A stretch of 64,000 bases of DNA. It comes from a bacterium (GTDB lineage Bacteria > Bacillota > Sulfobacillia > UBA995). The notes beneath the pieces are model-generated. The model did not search any database. It was not told where the DNA came from and worked only from the letters and a program-made list of their open reading frames with translations. Of the stretch, positions 10,126-20,265 are shown in pieces. The stretch's first letter is position 1. Each line of letters starts with the position of its first letter. The stretch spans positions 101,764 through 165,763 of the forward strand of contig JAVHLP010000006.1 in NCBI GenBank assembly GCA_031082145.1, read 5' to 3'. Made by a program: the position numbers and the translations under genes.

Positions 10126-12147
10126 TTGACGGACCGTCTTATGCTATGGGGGCCCCTGGCCGGTCTGCTCGCCCTGGCCTTCGCGCTCTACTTGGCCTTG
10201 CAGGTGGGCCGCCGGGATCCGGGGACCGACCGGATGCGCGAACTGGCCACGGCGATTCAGGAAGGCGCCCGGGCCTTTCTGTTCGCCGAATACAGGGTGC
10301 TCGTCTTCTTCGTTCTTGGTCTGGCCGTCCTCATCTTCGCCGCCGGCAGCCTGACACCGGCCGAGGGTATGCGGCCTCAAACGGCGTACGCCTTCGGGCT
10401 GGGGGCCCTGGCCTCGGTGCTGGCGGGTTACGCCGGGATGAGCGTCGCCACCCGGGCGAACGTCCGCACGGCCAACGCCGCCCGCGAGGGACAGCGCCAG
10501 GCCCTGTCGGTCGCCTTCTCGGGCGGGGCGGTCATGGGTATGGCGGTGGCCGGTCTTGCTCTGGCTGGCCTGGGCCTGGTCTACTTCCTGTTCGGCGACC
10601 CCGGTGACCCGGAGAGTTTCAAAATCGTCAACGGCTTCGCGCTCGGAGCCAGCTCCATCGCTCTGTTCGCCCGCGTGGGCGGAGGTATCTACACCAAGGG
10701 CGCCGACGTGGGCGCCGACCTGGTGGGCAAAGTGGAGGCTGGCATCCCCGAGGACGATCCCCGCAATCCCGCCGTAATCGCCGATAACGTCGGCGACAAC
10801 GTGGGGGACGTGGCCGGCATGGGGGCGGACCTCTTCGAGTCCTTCGTGGGCTCGCTGATTGCCGCCATGATCGTGGGAGCGGCCGCTGCCGGCACTCTCG
10901 GGTTCCCCGCCCTCAACCTGGTAGCCTTGCCCGTACTGGTGGCGGCGGCCGGAACGGTGGCCGCGATCCTGGGCACTTTCGCGGTCCGGCTGGCCGAGAA
11001 GGGCAACCCCGCCGCCGCCCTGCGGTCGGGTTCTTTTGCCAGCGCGGGCCTGGTTCTGGTGGCCGCCTTCTTCCTGTCCCGTTGGCTGGCCGGCGGCGCC
11101 GGCCCCTTCGCCGCGATAGCGGCCGGTCTCCTGGCCGGAGTGGTCATCGGGCTGCTCACCGAATACTACACCTCCAGCGGACGGCCCCCGGTGGACGGTA
11201 TCGCCGAGGCTTCCCAGACGGGAGCCGCCACCAACATCATCGCCGGCATGGCGGTGGGGATGAACAGCACGGTGCTGCCGGTGCTGGTGGTGGCCGGCGC
11301 CATCCTGGTCGCCTACCACTTCGCGGGTCTCTACGGGATCGCCCTGGCCGCGGTGGGGATGCTCTCCACCACGGGGATGACGGTGGCGGTGGACGCTTAT
11401 GGTCCCATCGCCGATAACGCCGGTGGGATCGCCGAGATGGCGGGACTGGACCGGGCGGTGCGTAAGATCACCGATAACCTTGATGCCCTGGGGAACACCA
11501 CCGCCGCCATGGGCAAGGGCTTCGCCATCGGTTCCGCCGCCCTGACCGCCCTGGCCCTGTTCTCGGCCTACGCCACGGCGGCCCGGCTGGAGCTCGTCAA
11601 CCTGCTAACCCCCCAGGTGGTGGCCGGTCTGTTCATCGGCGGCATGCTACCCTACTTCTTCTCCTCCCTCACCATGCGGGCGGTAGGCCGGACCGCGTTC
11701 GAGATGATCGGCGAGGTTCGCCGGCAGTGGCGGGAGATCCCCGGTCTCATGGAAGGTACGGCCCGGCCCGACTACGCCCGGGGGGTGGATATCGCCGCCC
11801 GGGCCGCCCTCAAGGCGATGCTGGTGCCCGGGCTGATTGCGGTGGCCGCACCCTTGATCGTGGGCCTGACCCTCGGCCGCGAAGCTCTGGCCGGCCTGCT
11901 GGCGGGCACCCTGGTGTCCGGCTTCCTGCTCGCGGTCATGATGGCCAACGCCGGCGGGGCCTGGGACAACGCCAAGAAAGCGATCGAGGCAGGCCTGTTT
12001 GGCGGCAAGGGCACTCCGACTCATGCCGCCGCCGTCGTCGGCGACACAGTCGGGGATCCCTTCAAGGACACGTCCGGCCCTTCCCTCAACATCCTGATCA
12101 AGCTCATGACCATCGTGGCCCTTGTCTTCGCACCGCTGTTCCTCTGA
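10126..12147 (+). CDS. hppA: membrane-bound ion-translocating pyrophosphatase
   Basis: [105 protein letters not shown]. Confidence 0.97.
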   Translation: MTDRLMLWGPLAGLLALAFALYLALQVGRRDPGTDRMRELATAIQEGARAFLFAEYRVLVFFVLGLAVLIFAAGSLTPAEGMRPQTAYAFGLGALASVLAGYAGMSVATRANVRTANAAREGQRQALSVAFSGGAVMGMAVAGLALAGLGLVYFLFGDPGDPESFKIVNGFALGASSIALFARVGGGIYTKGADVGADLVGKVEAGIPEDDPRNPAVIADNVGDNVGDVAGMGADLFESFVGSLIAAMIVGAAAAGTLGFPALNLVALPVLVAAAGTVAAILGTFAVRLAEKGNPAAALRSGSFASAGLVLVAAFFLSRWLAGGAGPFAAIAAGLLAGVVIGLLTEYYTSSGRPPVDGIAEASQTGAATNIIAGMAVGMNSTVLPVLVVAGAILVAYHFAGLYGIALAAVGMLSTTGMTVAVDAYGPIADNAGGIAEMAGLDRAVRKITDNLDALGNTTAAMGKGFAIGSAALTALALFSAYATAARLELVNLLTPQVVAGLFIGGMLPYFFSSLTMRAVGRTAFEMIGEVRRQWREIPGLMEGTARPDYARGVDIAARAALKAMLVPGLIAVAAPLIVGLTLGREALAGLLAGTLVSGFLLAVMMANAGGAWDNAKKAIEAGLFGGKGTPTHAAAVVGDTVGDPFKDTSGPSLNILIKLMTIVALVFAPLFL

Positions 12148-12169
12148 CCGGAAACGGAGGGCAAGTCCC

Positions 12170-12724
12170 ATGACCCGTGAAGAAGCTCTCGCACTGGTCA
12201 AGAGCCGGCTCACCAACAAGAACCTGTTCAAGCACACGCTGGCCGTGGAGGCGGTGATGCGGCGGCTCGCCCGCCACTTCGGCGAGGACGAGGACTTCTG
12301 GGGCCTGGCCGGCCTCCTCCACGACATCGACTACGATGAGACCAGGGATGACCCTGATCGCCACAGCCAGGTGGGAGCCGATCTGCTGGCCGCCCAAGGC
12401 TTGCCGACGGAGCTGGTGGACGCCGTGCGGGCCCACAACGAGCGCCACGGGCTGTCCCGAGCCACCCGCATGGCCCGGGCGCTTTACACGGCCGACCCAC
12501 TCACCGGCCTCATCGTAGCGGCCGCGCTCATAAGCCCATCCCGCCGCCTGACCGGCATTGACGCCGGTTTCGTGCTGAACCGGTTCGGCGAGAGAGCTTT
12601 TGCCCGCGGCGCCAACCGCGAGGTCATCCGGGCTTGCGAGACCGAGCTGGGCATCGGCTTGGAGGAGTTCGTGGCCCTGGGGCTGGAGGCCATGCAGGCC
12701 ATCGCCGGCGAGATCGGCCTCTAG
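12170..12724 (+). CDS. HD domain-containing protein
   Basis: [37 protein letters not shown]...[17 protein letters not shown]-domain H...HD motif. Confidence 0.8.
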   Translation: MTREEALALVKSRLTNKNLFKHTLAVEAVMRRLARHFGEDEDFWGLAGLLHDIDYDETRDDPDRHSQVGADLLAAQGLPTELVDAVRAHNERHGLSRATRMARALYTADPLTGLIVAAALISPSRRLTGIDAGFVLNRFGERAFARGANREVIRACETELGIGLEEFVALGLEAMQAIAGEIGL

Positions 12725-12728
12725 CGAT

Positions 12729-13556
12729 ATGAACCCGGCCTGGTATGCCCGGCAGAGCCCGGTGACCGACCCCCGCGACCGGGCTTTCCTGCTCGACGCC
12801 GTATCGGGACCGGTGGCCGCCCTGGTGGCGGCCATCCACGGCCTGTTCGTGCACCCCTTGTGGGCAGACCGCCATGGGCTGATCCTCACCGACTCACACC
12901 GGGAAGACCTCCAGCTGAGGTTCGTCCACCGGATGGCGGGCCGCCTGCACGACCTCGACCCCCGCCCGCTGGCGGCGGCCCGCCCGCCGGAGCGGCGGCT
13001 GCTCGGGAACTGCCGAGATCAATCCGTGTTCCTCTGTGCCTGGTTGCGCCGCCGGGGGGTGCCGGCCCGGGCGCGCTGCGGTTTCAGCACTTACTTCCGG
13101 CCTGGCCGGTTCGAGGACCACTGGATCTGCGAGTACTGGGACGGCCTCCGCTGGGTCGCCGTGGACCCCCAGCTTGACGCCTTGCAGCGGGATGCCCTGG
13201 GCCTGGCCTTCGATCCCCTCGACCTCCCTCCCGGGCAGTTCATCGATGGGGCCACGGCCTGGCTGATGTGCCGCGAAGGCCGGGCCGACCCCGATCACTT
13301 TGGGATCCTGGACCTACAGGGCCTGTGGTTCGTACGGGGCAACCTGGTGCGGGACCTGGCGGCCCTCAACCGGGCCGAGGTGCTGCCCTGGGACGGATGG
13401 GGCCTGGCGGCGAAGGCAGAACCCGAGGTCTCTGCCCGGGATCTCCGACTGCTCGACGGCGTGGCCCGGACGGTCGCGGCAGGGGACCGGGCCCTGTACG
13501 AGCTTTACGGCCAGGAGGAGTTAAGGGTACCCGTCTACCTGCTCGAGGAGGCCTGA
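12729..13556 (+). CDS. transglutaminase-like domain protein
   Basis: NCRDQSVFLCAWLRRRGVPARARCGFSTYF...DHWICEYWDGLRWVAVDPQ: Cys/His/Asp transglutaminase-like core. Confidence 0.7.
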   Translation: MNPAWYARQSPVTDPRDRAFLLDAVSGPVAALVAAIHGLFVHPLWADRHGLILTDSHREDLQLRFVHRMAGRLHDLDPRPLAAARPPERRLLGNCRDQSVFLCAWLRRRGVPARARCGFSTYFRPGRFEDHWICEYWDGLRWVAVDPQLDALQRDALGLAFDPLDLPPGQFIDGATAWLMCREGRADPDHFGILDLQGLWFVRGNLVRDLAALNRAEVLPWDGWGLAAKAEPEVSARDLRLLDGVARTVAAGDRALYELYGQEELRVPVYLLEEA

Positions 13557-13557
13557 A

Positions 13558-15717
13558 GTGAGCGGCGGGAGGCAAGCCGACCCCATCCTGGAGGTCCTTG
13601 GCCGTCGCCCCGGCCGCCCGCTGACCCTGGAAGAACTGGCCGGGCGCCTGCCCAACGTCAAAGACCTGGCCGGTCGCCTGGGAGAACTCGAGGCCCGGGG
13701 CAGCCTGGTCCGCACCCGCACCGGCCGCTACGGGCTGCCGGGCAACATGAACCTGGCCGCCGGCCGGCTGGAGATCACCCGCGGTGGTCATGGCTTTGTG
13801 GTCGGGGAGGGTCCCGACGTGCATGTGGCTCCCGGCGACCTCGGCGGCGCCCGGCAGGGCGATCGGGTGATCGTGCGCCTGCTGCCGCCGGCACGCCACC
13901 GCCGCCGGTCGGCTCCCGGCCCTTCCGGCGAGGTCATCCGGGTGCTTGAGCGAGCCGGGCAGCCGGTGGTGGGCACCCTCGAACTCCGGGCCGGAGTGGG
14001 CTTGGTCATCCCCGACGATCCCCGGCATGGCCCGCCCCTGCTCATCCCCGCGGCCAAGGTGGCCGGGGCCTTGGCGGGGCACACGGTAGTGGCGGCCGGG
14101 GAAGACTGGGGGGACGGCCGCCGCCCGTCTGCGGGCCGGGTGGTTGCAGATCTCGGACCGGCGGGGGACCCCGGCACCGACATTCCCGCCGTCCTCCACC
14201 GTCACGGGTTGCCCCCCGGATTCCCACCGGAAGTGCTGGCGGCAGCCGCCGGCCTGCCCCGCGAGGTTCGCCCCGAGGACCGCGCGGGCCGCGAGGATCT
14301 GAGGGATCTCGGCACGGTAACCATCGACGGCGAGGATGCCCGCGATCACGACGACGCCGTCTCCATCCGCCGCCTGCCCGGCGGCGGCTACCGCCTGTGG
14401 GTGCACGTGGCCGACGTCGCCCACTACGTTCCCGAGGGCGGGGTACTGGATCGGGAGGCCGGCGACCGGGGAACGAGCGTCTACCTGGTGGATCGGGTCT
14501 TGCCCATGTTCCCGCCGGCCCTGTCTGAGGGTATCGCTAGCCTCAACCCGGGAGTGGAGCGCCTGGCGGTCACGGTCACCCTGGACTTCGGTCCCGGGGG
14601 CGCGCTCCGGCGCAAGGAGTTCTGCCGCAGTCTGATCCGGGTCGACGAGCGCATGACCTACCCCCGGGTCAAGGCTATTCTGGACGGCGATCCGGTCCTC
14701 TGCCGGCACCACGCCCCCTTGGTGGAGCCCCTGGGGACGATGCGGGAACTGGCCCTCCAACTGCGGGAAGGCCGCCGCCGGCGAGGCAGCCTGGACTTCG
14801 AGTTACCGGAAGCCGAGGTTGAACTGGACGCGGGGGGCAATCCCGTCTCGATCAAACGGGCCGAGCGATCGGTGGCCGACCAGATCATCGAGGAGTTCAT
14901 GCTGCAGGCCAACCAGGCGGTGGCCGCCCATCTCGAAGAACGGGGTTTCCCCTTGCTCTACCGCGTCCACGAGCCGCCCGACCCCTCCCGCCTGGAGGAC
15001 CTGGCCGAGTTCCTGGGCGCCTTGGGCTTTGTGTTGGGTACCCGGGGGGCTCTGCACCGGCGCCTACAGGCGGTCGTCGAGCGGGCCCGGGGCGGGCCCC
15101 TGGCCGACGTCGCCGGGGTGGCCGTCCTCCGCTCGCTCAAGCTGGCCCGCTATAGCCCAGAGGACGCCGGGCACTTCGGATTGGCCACCCGCTGCTACAC
15201 CCACTTCACGTCACCGATCCGCCGCTACCCCGATCTGGTTGTCCACCGTCAACTGGTCGAGGCCATGGCGGGGAAGCAACCTGGCTCTCCCGCCTCCCTG
15301 GGGGAAGTGGCAGACGTGGCGTCAGCCCGCGAGCGGCGGGCGGCAGAAGCCGAGATGGAGGGAATTCTGGTCAAGAAGGTGCGCTACCTGGCCGCGCGAC
15401 TGGGTGAGGTCTACCCGGGTAAGATCACCGGCGTTACCTCGTTCGGCTTCTTCGTGGGGTTGGAGAACACAGTGGAAGGCCTGGTACACGTATCCACCCT
15501 GGGCGACGACTACTACCGGTTCGATCCCGCCCGCCAGGCCCTGGTGGGCAGGAGGTCGGCCCGCCTCTACCGGCCCGGCCAGGCCGTCCAGGTGCAGGTG
15601 GCCCGGGCCTCGATAGCCACCCGCCAGGTGGAGTTCATGCTGGTCGGTGGTCCCCCCGATCGCCCCCCGCCCAAGGCCCGGCGGCGGGGAGGAGCGCGGT
15701 CCAGAAGCGGTCGCTGA
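13558..15717 (+). CDS. rnr: ribonuclease R (RNase II family)
   Basis: TIDGEDARDHDDAVSI, LWVHVADVAHYV, LPMFPPALSEGIASLNP, FTSPIRRYPDLVVHR, C-terminal S1 domain. Confidence 0.93.
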   Translation: MSGGRQADPILEVLGRRPGRPLTLEELAGRLPNVKDLAGRLGELEARGSLVRTRTGRYGLPGNMNLAAGRLEITRGGHGFVVGEGPDVHVAPGDLGGARQGDRVIVRLLPPARHRRRSAPGPSGEVIRVLERAGQPVVGTLELRAGVGLVIPDDPRHGPPLLIPAAKVAGALAGHTVVAAGEDWGDGRRPSAGRVVADLGPAGDPGTDIPAVLHRHGLPPGFPPEVLAAAAGLPREVRPEDRAGREDLRDLGTVTIDGEDARDHDDAVSIRRLPGGGYRLWVHVADVAHYVPEGGVLDREAGDRGTSVYLVDRVLPMFPPALSEGIASLNPGVERLAVTVTLDFGPGGALRRKEFCRSLIRVDERMTYPRVKAILDGDPVLCRHHAPLVEPLGTMRELALQLREGRRRRGSLDFELPEAEVELDAGGNPVSIKRAERSVADQIIEEFMLQANQAVAAHLEERGFPLLYRVHEPPDPSRLEDLAEFLGALGFVLGTRGALHRRLQAVVERARGGPLADVAGVAVLRSLKLARYSPEDAGHFGLATRCYTHFTSPIRRYPDLVVHRQLVEAMAGKQPGSPASLGEVADVASARERRAAEAEMEGILVKKVRYLAARLGEVYPGKITGVTSFGFFVGLENTVEGLVHVSTLGDDYYRFDPARQALVGRRSARLYRPGQAVQVQVARASIATRQVEFMLVGGPPDRPPPKARRRGGARSRSGR

Positions 15718-15720
15718 CTC

Positions 15721-16155
15721 CTATCTTGGTGGGCGCCGGCCTACCCGGTCCCATACGTGGTCGCCGGTGACGACTACCCCCTGGTCCCTGATCTCTTTGG
15801 CCCAGGGAACTCCCCGCTCCAGCAGGTGGGTGAACTCGGCCACCGTGTAGCCCCTGGGCTCAACGCCCCCGGTGGCTACCGAGTAGAGCAACTCCGACCG
15901 GTCCAGCGGGTGCGGGGGCAGGTCGTCGGCGATCACGATGAGGTCGAGATCGCTCCAGAGGTTGAAGTCTCCCCGGGCGACCGAGCCGGTCACGACCACG
16001 GCCAAGGAGGCCAGTAAGGTCTGGAGGTTGGCGGCGTACCGCCGGGCCTGTTCCAGCAGTTCCTCCCGCTGCCGGCGGCGGGCTTCAGTCAGCTTCTGCA
16101 AGGCCGGCAGCCTCCCTCGCGTACTGGATGACCTCTTGAGCTGCCGAGACGGCAT
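15721..16155 (-). CDS. MNT-type nucleotidyltransferase domain protein (possible antitoxin)
   Basis: VVVTGSVARGDFNLWSDLDLIVIAD is the minimal nucleotidyltransferase GSxARG...SDxDL motif; start uncertain (alternative near 16104). Confidence 0.75.
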   Translation of the reverse strand: MPSRQLKRSSSTRGRLPALQKLTEARRRQREELLEQARRYAANLQTLLASLAVVVTGSVARGDFNLWSDLDLIVIADDLPPHPLDRSELLYSVATGGVEPRGYTVAEFTHLLERGVPWAKEIRDQGVVVTGDHVWDRVGRRPPR

Positions 16156-16504
16156 CGTCAGCGGTCCGCCGGTCGTAGAACTCGGCCGGGGTGCCGGATG
16201 CGTAGGCGTCGGGATAGCGGGGGGGGATGTAGTGACGGTCCAGGGTCCGGGCCCGGTTGGCGAGACCGGCGGGGAGGGTGGCCCCGGCCTGCTCAAGCTG
16301 CTCGGCCAGCCGCAACACCGAGTGACCGGTGGCCGGCAATCCCCAACCCCGGAGGAGGCCCTTCAGGGCGTACTCCGCGCTCTGCTGCGCTTTGAAGGAG
16401 GCCCAGGAGTAGTCTCCGGCCTCTAGGTCGCGGCGGGCGGAAGCCAGAGTGTACGCCGCCCATTCTGACCAGCGGGCCAACTCCTCCCGGTCAAAGAACT
16501 GCAC
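16085..16504 (-). CDS. HEPN domain protein
   Basis: WSEWAAYTLASARRDLEAGDYSWASFKAQQSAEYALKGLL...GHSVLRLAEQL...RARTLDRHYIPPRYPDAY: typical HEPN pattern, GTG start at 16504, overlaps the MNT gene. Confidence 0.8.
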   Translation of the reverse strand: MQFFDREELARWSEWAAYTLASARRDLEAGDYSWASFKAQQSAEYALKGLLRGWGLPATGHSVLRLAEQLEQAGATLPAGLANRARTLDRHYIPPRYPDAYASGTPAEFYDRRTADDAVSAAQEVIQYAREAAGLAEAD

Positions 16505-16593
16505 AGCACTCCCTCCAGCGTCCGGACGGGTCCTGAGCCGAGCATACCAGTTGTCCCGGCGGGCCGTCAAACGCTCCTGACCGGCAACCGGCA

Positions 16594-17814
16594 TCAGCTT
16601 CCCGGCATCCGCCGTAGTAGCCACCCGTGCCAGTCGAGGGTCAGTTCCTCCACGGTCACTCCCGTCAACTCGACCAGGGCGCCGGCACTGCTCAGGCCGT
16701 CGCCGATCATGTCCACCAACCGGCGTAGGGCATCGGGACCATGCCGCATGGTCAGGTACTCCGCCAGCGCGAATGCGTACTCGTAGGTCCACTGCCGCCA
16801 GTGACCGGCAACCGGGCTGGTGTTGAACGCCTCGGCCAGGTCTCCCGGCGTCGGGAGACCCAGGACCCGGCTGAGCGACGGCTGGGAACGGAAGAAGTCC
16901 TCGCGGCGCCGGCCCTCGAGTTGTCCCGCAGCCAGACCGGCCATTCCCTCGGATAGCCACGCGGGGATGGCTGCCGGCGCCGGGTCGCGCGCCCGGGCGT
17001 ACCGCCAGAGCAGGAGGTGGTTGAGTTCATGCACGAGGAGCTGATAGAAAGACTGGTCACTTCGTTCGGCGGATGAAACCATCAGTACGGCGTTTGCGTA
17101 GGTGGTCCCCAGGAGTCTGGCGGAAGGCGGCCGGTGGGCGGCGGCCCCCAGTTGCTGCTTGGACTCGAAGACATAGACGGTCACCGGTACGGAAGCCCAG
17201 CCGGGGAGGGGCTCGTCCCCGGCCAGGAGGGGCCCAAGGGCTTGGTCGAAGCCTTGCTCTCCCAGCCGTACCAGCGAGTCGAGATCTCCCCGGTGGCCCG
17301 GCCAGACCCGCAACTGCAGGCGCTCGGTGGCGGCCACCAGCCAGTTTACGGAAGGGAGGGCGAGCGGCGGGAACACATGACCCACCCGCCAGCCCTCAGC
17401 GGCTGCAAACGCCTCTAACTGAAGCGTCACTCGCGGTACGCGGGAGAACTGACAGACGATGGTTACGAGAACGGGATCTCCCGGCTCAGACCCGGTGATG
17501 GCCCAACGTTCGAGGTCGCCCGGCGGCTCCAGGGCGAGCTGAAGCAGCCGGGCCATGGCGGGCTGATCCAGGCCGTGGCGGGTAGTAACCAGATCGGTGA
17601 CTTCGGCCCACTCGCCGCCGGCGATCAGATCCAGCACCCGGGCGACCGCTTCCTCGGCGGTGCCCGTCTCGGGACCCACGTGTTCCGGCCAGGGAGGCTG
17701 CCGCCCGGCAGACAGGGCCAGGACCGAGACTATCGCCAGTACCACCAGGGTTACCTCCAACCACTGCCCCAGACTTCCCCGGAGCCTGCCTGTACCTGGT
17801 CCGGGCCTGCTCAT
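16594..17814 (-). CDS. membrane-anchored peptidase MA-like metallopeptidase
   Basis: N-terminal TM (WLEVTLVVLAIVSVLALSAG) and zinc motif LVHELNHLLLWRYA with AWLSEGMAGLAAG. Confidence 0.7.
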   Translation of the reverse strand: MSRPGPGTGRLRGSLGQWLEVTLVVLAIVSVLALSAGRQPPWPEHVGPETGTAEEAVARVLDLIAGGEWAEVTDLVTTRHGLDQPAMARLLQLALEPPGDLERWAITGSEPGDPVLVTIVCQFSRVPRVTLQLEAFAAAEGWRVGHVFPPLALPSVNWLVAATERLQLRVWPGHRGDLDSLVRLGEQGFDQALGPLLAGDEPLPGWASVPVTVYVFESKQQLGAAAHRPPSARLLGTTYANAVLMVSSAERSDQSFYQLLVHELNHLLLWRYARARDPAPAAIPAWLSEGMAGLAAGQLEGRRREDFFRSQPSLSRVLGLPTPGDLAEAFNTSPVAGHWRQWTYEYAFALAEYLTMRHGPDALRRLVDMIGDGLSSAGALVELTGVTVEELTLDWHGWLLRRMPGS

Positions 17815-17902
17815 TTGCTGCCGTCACCTCCCGCCCCCAGCATATTCCACCCCGTTACCTGGAAACCCTCGCCAGTGGCGAGCCAGCCGGCGCCACGAAG
17901 AG

Positions 17903-17933
17903 AAAACCCCCGCCCCACAACCTGGGCGGGGGG
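17903..17933 (-). terminator. Rho-independent terminator for the Hdr/Flox/Frd operon
   Basis: On the minus strand: CCCCCGCCC-AGGTTGTG-GGGCGGGGG-TTTTCTCTT. Confidence 0.85.
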
Positions 17934-17949
17934 ACGAAGCCCGGTTGTC

Positions 17950-19542
17950 CTAGCGTCCGACGTAGTCGGGCAGCAGGATGGGTGCGGAGGCCTGACCGAG
18001 ACCGGCCGCGGCCACCTCCTGGTTGAAGCGGGCCACGTGCTCCACCGACGGGGTACCCACCTTGACCGTGGGGGCCTGCTCGGCCGCGTGGCGTCCCGCC
18101 CGGCGGCCGAAGACCAGGATGTCCAGCAGGCTGTTGCCCATCAGCCGGTTGCGCCCGTGAATGCCGCCGGCTGCCTCGCCGGCGACGTACAAGTTGGCGA
18201 CCTGCGGGCAGCGGCCATGCTCGTCGATCTCAATGCCACCGTTCTGGTAGTGCAGGGTGGGGTAGATCAGGATCGGATCCTGGCTCATGTCGATGCCGAA
18301 GCGCTCATACTGCCGGAACATCGCCGGGAGCTCCTTGCGTACCGTTCCCGGGCCGTGAATGCGTTCGATCATGGGGCTGTCCAGCCAGACCCCGGGTTGC
18401 CCGGTCTCGGTGGCGAAGCCCTTGCCCCGATCACTGCACTCCCGGATAATGGCCGCCGACACGGCGTCGCGCGTCTCCAGCGGGAACACGAACTGCTCAC
18501 CTTCCGCGTTGACCAACTGAGCCCCGACCCCGCGGACCTTCTCGGTGACCAGCTGGCCCAGCATCTGCTCGGGAAAGGCCACGCCGGTGGGGTGGAACTG
18601 GGTGGCGTCCAGGAAGGCCAGCCGGCCTCCGGCCCGGTAGGCCATAATCAGGCCGTCGGCCGTCGCCCCGTAGTGATTGGAGGTCGGGAAGCCGGAGACG
18701 TGCAGGCGGCCAAAGCCACCGGTGGCCAGAATGGTGGTCCGGGCCCGGGCCACCAGGAACTGCCCGGTCTCGAAGTTCTGCATGAGGGCGCCGGCGCACT
18801 TCCCCTCCTGGTCGAGGACAAGCTCCAGCACCGGGCAGAACTCGATGAAGGGGACGTCCCGGTTCAGGAGTTCGTCCCGCAGCGTCCGCATGATCTCGGC
18901 CCCCGTGTAGTCGCGGGCGAAGTGCATGCGCTTGCGGGACGTCCCGCCGCCGTGAATGGACATCATGGTGCCGTCCGGCTGCTTGGAGAACATGCAGCCC
19001 AGGTCCTCCAGCCACTTGATCACCAGGGGGGCGTCGCTGGTCAGGGCGCGCACCAGCTCTGGCTTGTTGGTGAAGCCGCCGCCGCCCAGGACGTCCAGGT
19101 AGTGAATCACGGGTGAGTCATTGGGCTTGCTGGCGGCCTGGATGCCGCCCTGGGCCATCATTGTGTTGGCGTCGCCCAGGCGGAGCTTGGTCACCAGCAG
19201 CACCCGGCTGCCCAGTTCGTGAGCGGTGAGGGCGGCGGCGACTCCCGCCCCCCCGCCGCCGATGACCAGGACGTCAACGTCGAGATCGGGTTCCGGCAAG
19301 GGCCGGACGGGGTCGATCACGCTACGCGCTTCCAGAAGGTTGACCAGTTCATGGGGCATGCTGTCACCCGCATTGGGGCCGATCTTCACCGGGCGTTGGG
19401 TGTCCTCCCGGAAGTCGGGATGGAAGCCGCGGAGGAGGGCGTCCTTCTCATCCGGGGTGAGCCGGGGGTGCTTCTCCTCGAGCCGCCGCTCGCGGGTCGC
19501 GGCCACCTTGGCGATGGATTCGCGCATTGACGCACTGTACAC
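17950..19542 (-). CDS. fumarate reductase/succinate dehydrogenase-type flavoprotein (TfrA-like)
   Basis: VLVIGGGGAGVAAALTAHELG, QGGIQAA, SGFPTSNHYGATADG, QFHPTGVAFPEQ, NGGIEIDEHGRCPQVANLYVAGEAAGGIHGRNRLMGNSLLDILVFGRRAG. Confidence 0.88.
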   Translation of the reverse strand: MYSASMRESIAKVAATRERRLEEKHPRLTPDEKDALLRGFHPDFREDTQRPVKIGPNAGDSMPHELVNLLEARSVIDPVRPLPEPDLDVDVLVIGGGGAGVAAALTAHELGSRVLLVTKLRLGDANTMMAQGGIQAASKPNDSPVIHYLDVLGGGGFTNKPELVRALTSDAPLVIKWLEDLGCMFSKQPDGTMMSIHGGGTSRKRMHFARDYTGAEIMRTLRDELLNRDVPFIEFCPVLELVLDQEGKCAGALMQNFETGQFLVARARTTILATGGFGRLHVSGFPTSNHYGATADGLIMAYRAGGRLAFLDATQFHPTGVAFPEQMLGQLVTEKVRGVGAQLVNAEGEQFVFPLETRDAVSAAIIRECSDRGKGFATETGQPGVWLDSPMIERIHGPGTVRKELPAMFRQYERFGIDMSQDPILIYPTLHYQNGGIEIDEHGRCPQVANLYVAGEAAGGIHGRNRLMGNSLLDILVFGRRAGRHAAEQAPTVKVGTPSVEHVARFNQEVAAAGLGQASAPILLPDYVGR

Positions 19543-19554
19543 GGGTTACCCTCC

Positions 19555-20241
19555 TCAGGCCTCTATGTCGCGGGAGTTGTAGAGTTCCTTGAGCTGGGCC
19601 AGATCCATGTCGGCGATCCGATCCAGATCCGAATCAAACTTGCCCGCCTTGACCTCGGCCACCCGATCGGCCAGGTGTGCGGCCGGACGGGCGAGGTAAC
19701 GGGCGTAGAGTCGACGCGCCAGAAGGCCTACGTTAGGCTGAACCTCTTCCGCAGGGCAGCGGGAGGCGCACAGCCCGCACATTATGCAGTCAAAGGACTT
19801 GTCGGCCACCCCGGCGATGTCTCCCCGCATGGCCCGGGCCATGTAGTCCATCACGTCGATGCCCTGCGGGCAGACCCGGGTGCAGGTGTTGCACCCCAGG
19901 CAGCGTGGCAACTCGGGGTAGAGCTGGAGCAGGGTGGCCAGGTTGGGCTTGAGCTGGGTCAGGCCGTAGGTAGCCTTGTTGGCCGGGTAGAAGGGGATCT
20001 GGGTCAGGTACATCTCCGGCTCCACCACCGTCTGGCAGGCCAGGCCGACCTTGAGCCGGTAGTCGCCCCGGGTACGGTACACCGTACCGCAGGCCCCGCA
20101 GAAGCCACCGCGGCAGCCGGCCCCCCTCACCAGACGGTAGCCGGCGTACTCCATGGCCCGCATGATGGTCAGGCCCTTGGGCACCTGGTAGCCCTTGCCC
20201 ATGATGTATATGGTGATGAGTTCCGGCTCGGGTTGAGCCAT
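19555..20241 (-). CDS. fumarate reductase-type iron-sulfur subunit (TfrB/FrdB-like)
   Basis: Plant-type ferredoxin Cys pattern GCRGGFCGACG and two 4Fe-4S motifs CLGCNTCTRVCPQG / CIMCGLCASRCPAEE. Confidence 0.85.
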   Translation of the reverse strand: MAQPEPELITIYIMGKGYQVPKGLTIMRAMEYAGYRLVRGAGCRGGFCGACGTVYRTRGDYRLKVGLACQTVVEPEMYLTQIPFYPANKATYGLTQLKPNLATLLQLYPELPRCLGCNTCTRVCPQGIDVMDYMARAMRGDIAGVADKSFDCIMCGLCASRCPAEEVQPNVGLLARRLYARYLARPAAHLADRVAEVKAGKFDSDLDRIADMDLAQLKELYNSRDIEA

Positions 20242-20265
20242 CTTCCCTTCCCCCTTCGTAAGGCC

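Noticed and set aside
16505-16960. N-terminal extension of the HEPN ORF
   Set aside because: Overlaps the antisense shadow of the peptidase gene; translation is Arg/Gly-rich without domain features.
17575-19116. 513-aa plus-strand ORF opposite the FrdA-like gene
   Set aside because: Antisense shadow of a well-supported coding sequence, with no recognisable motifs.
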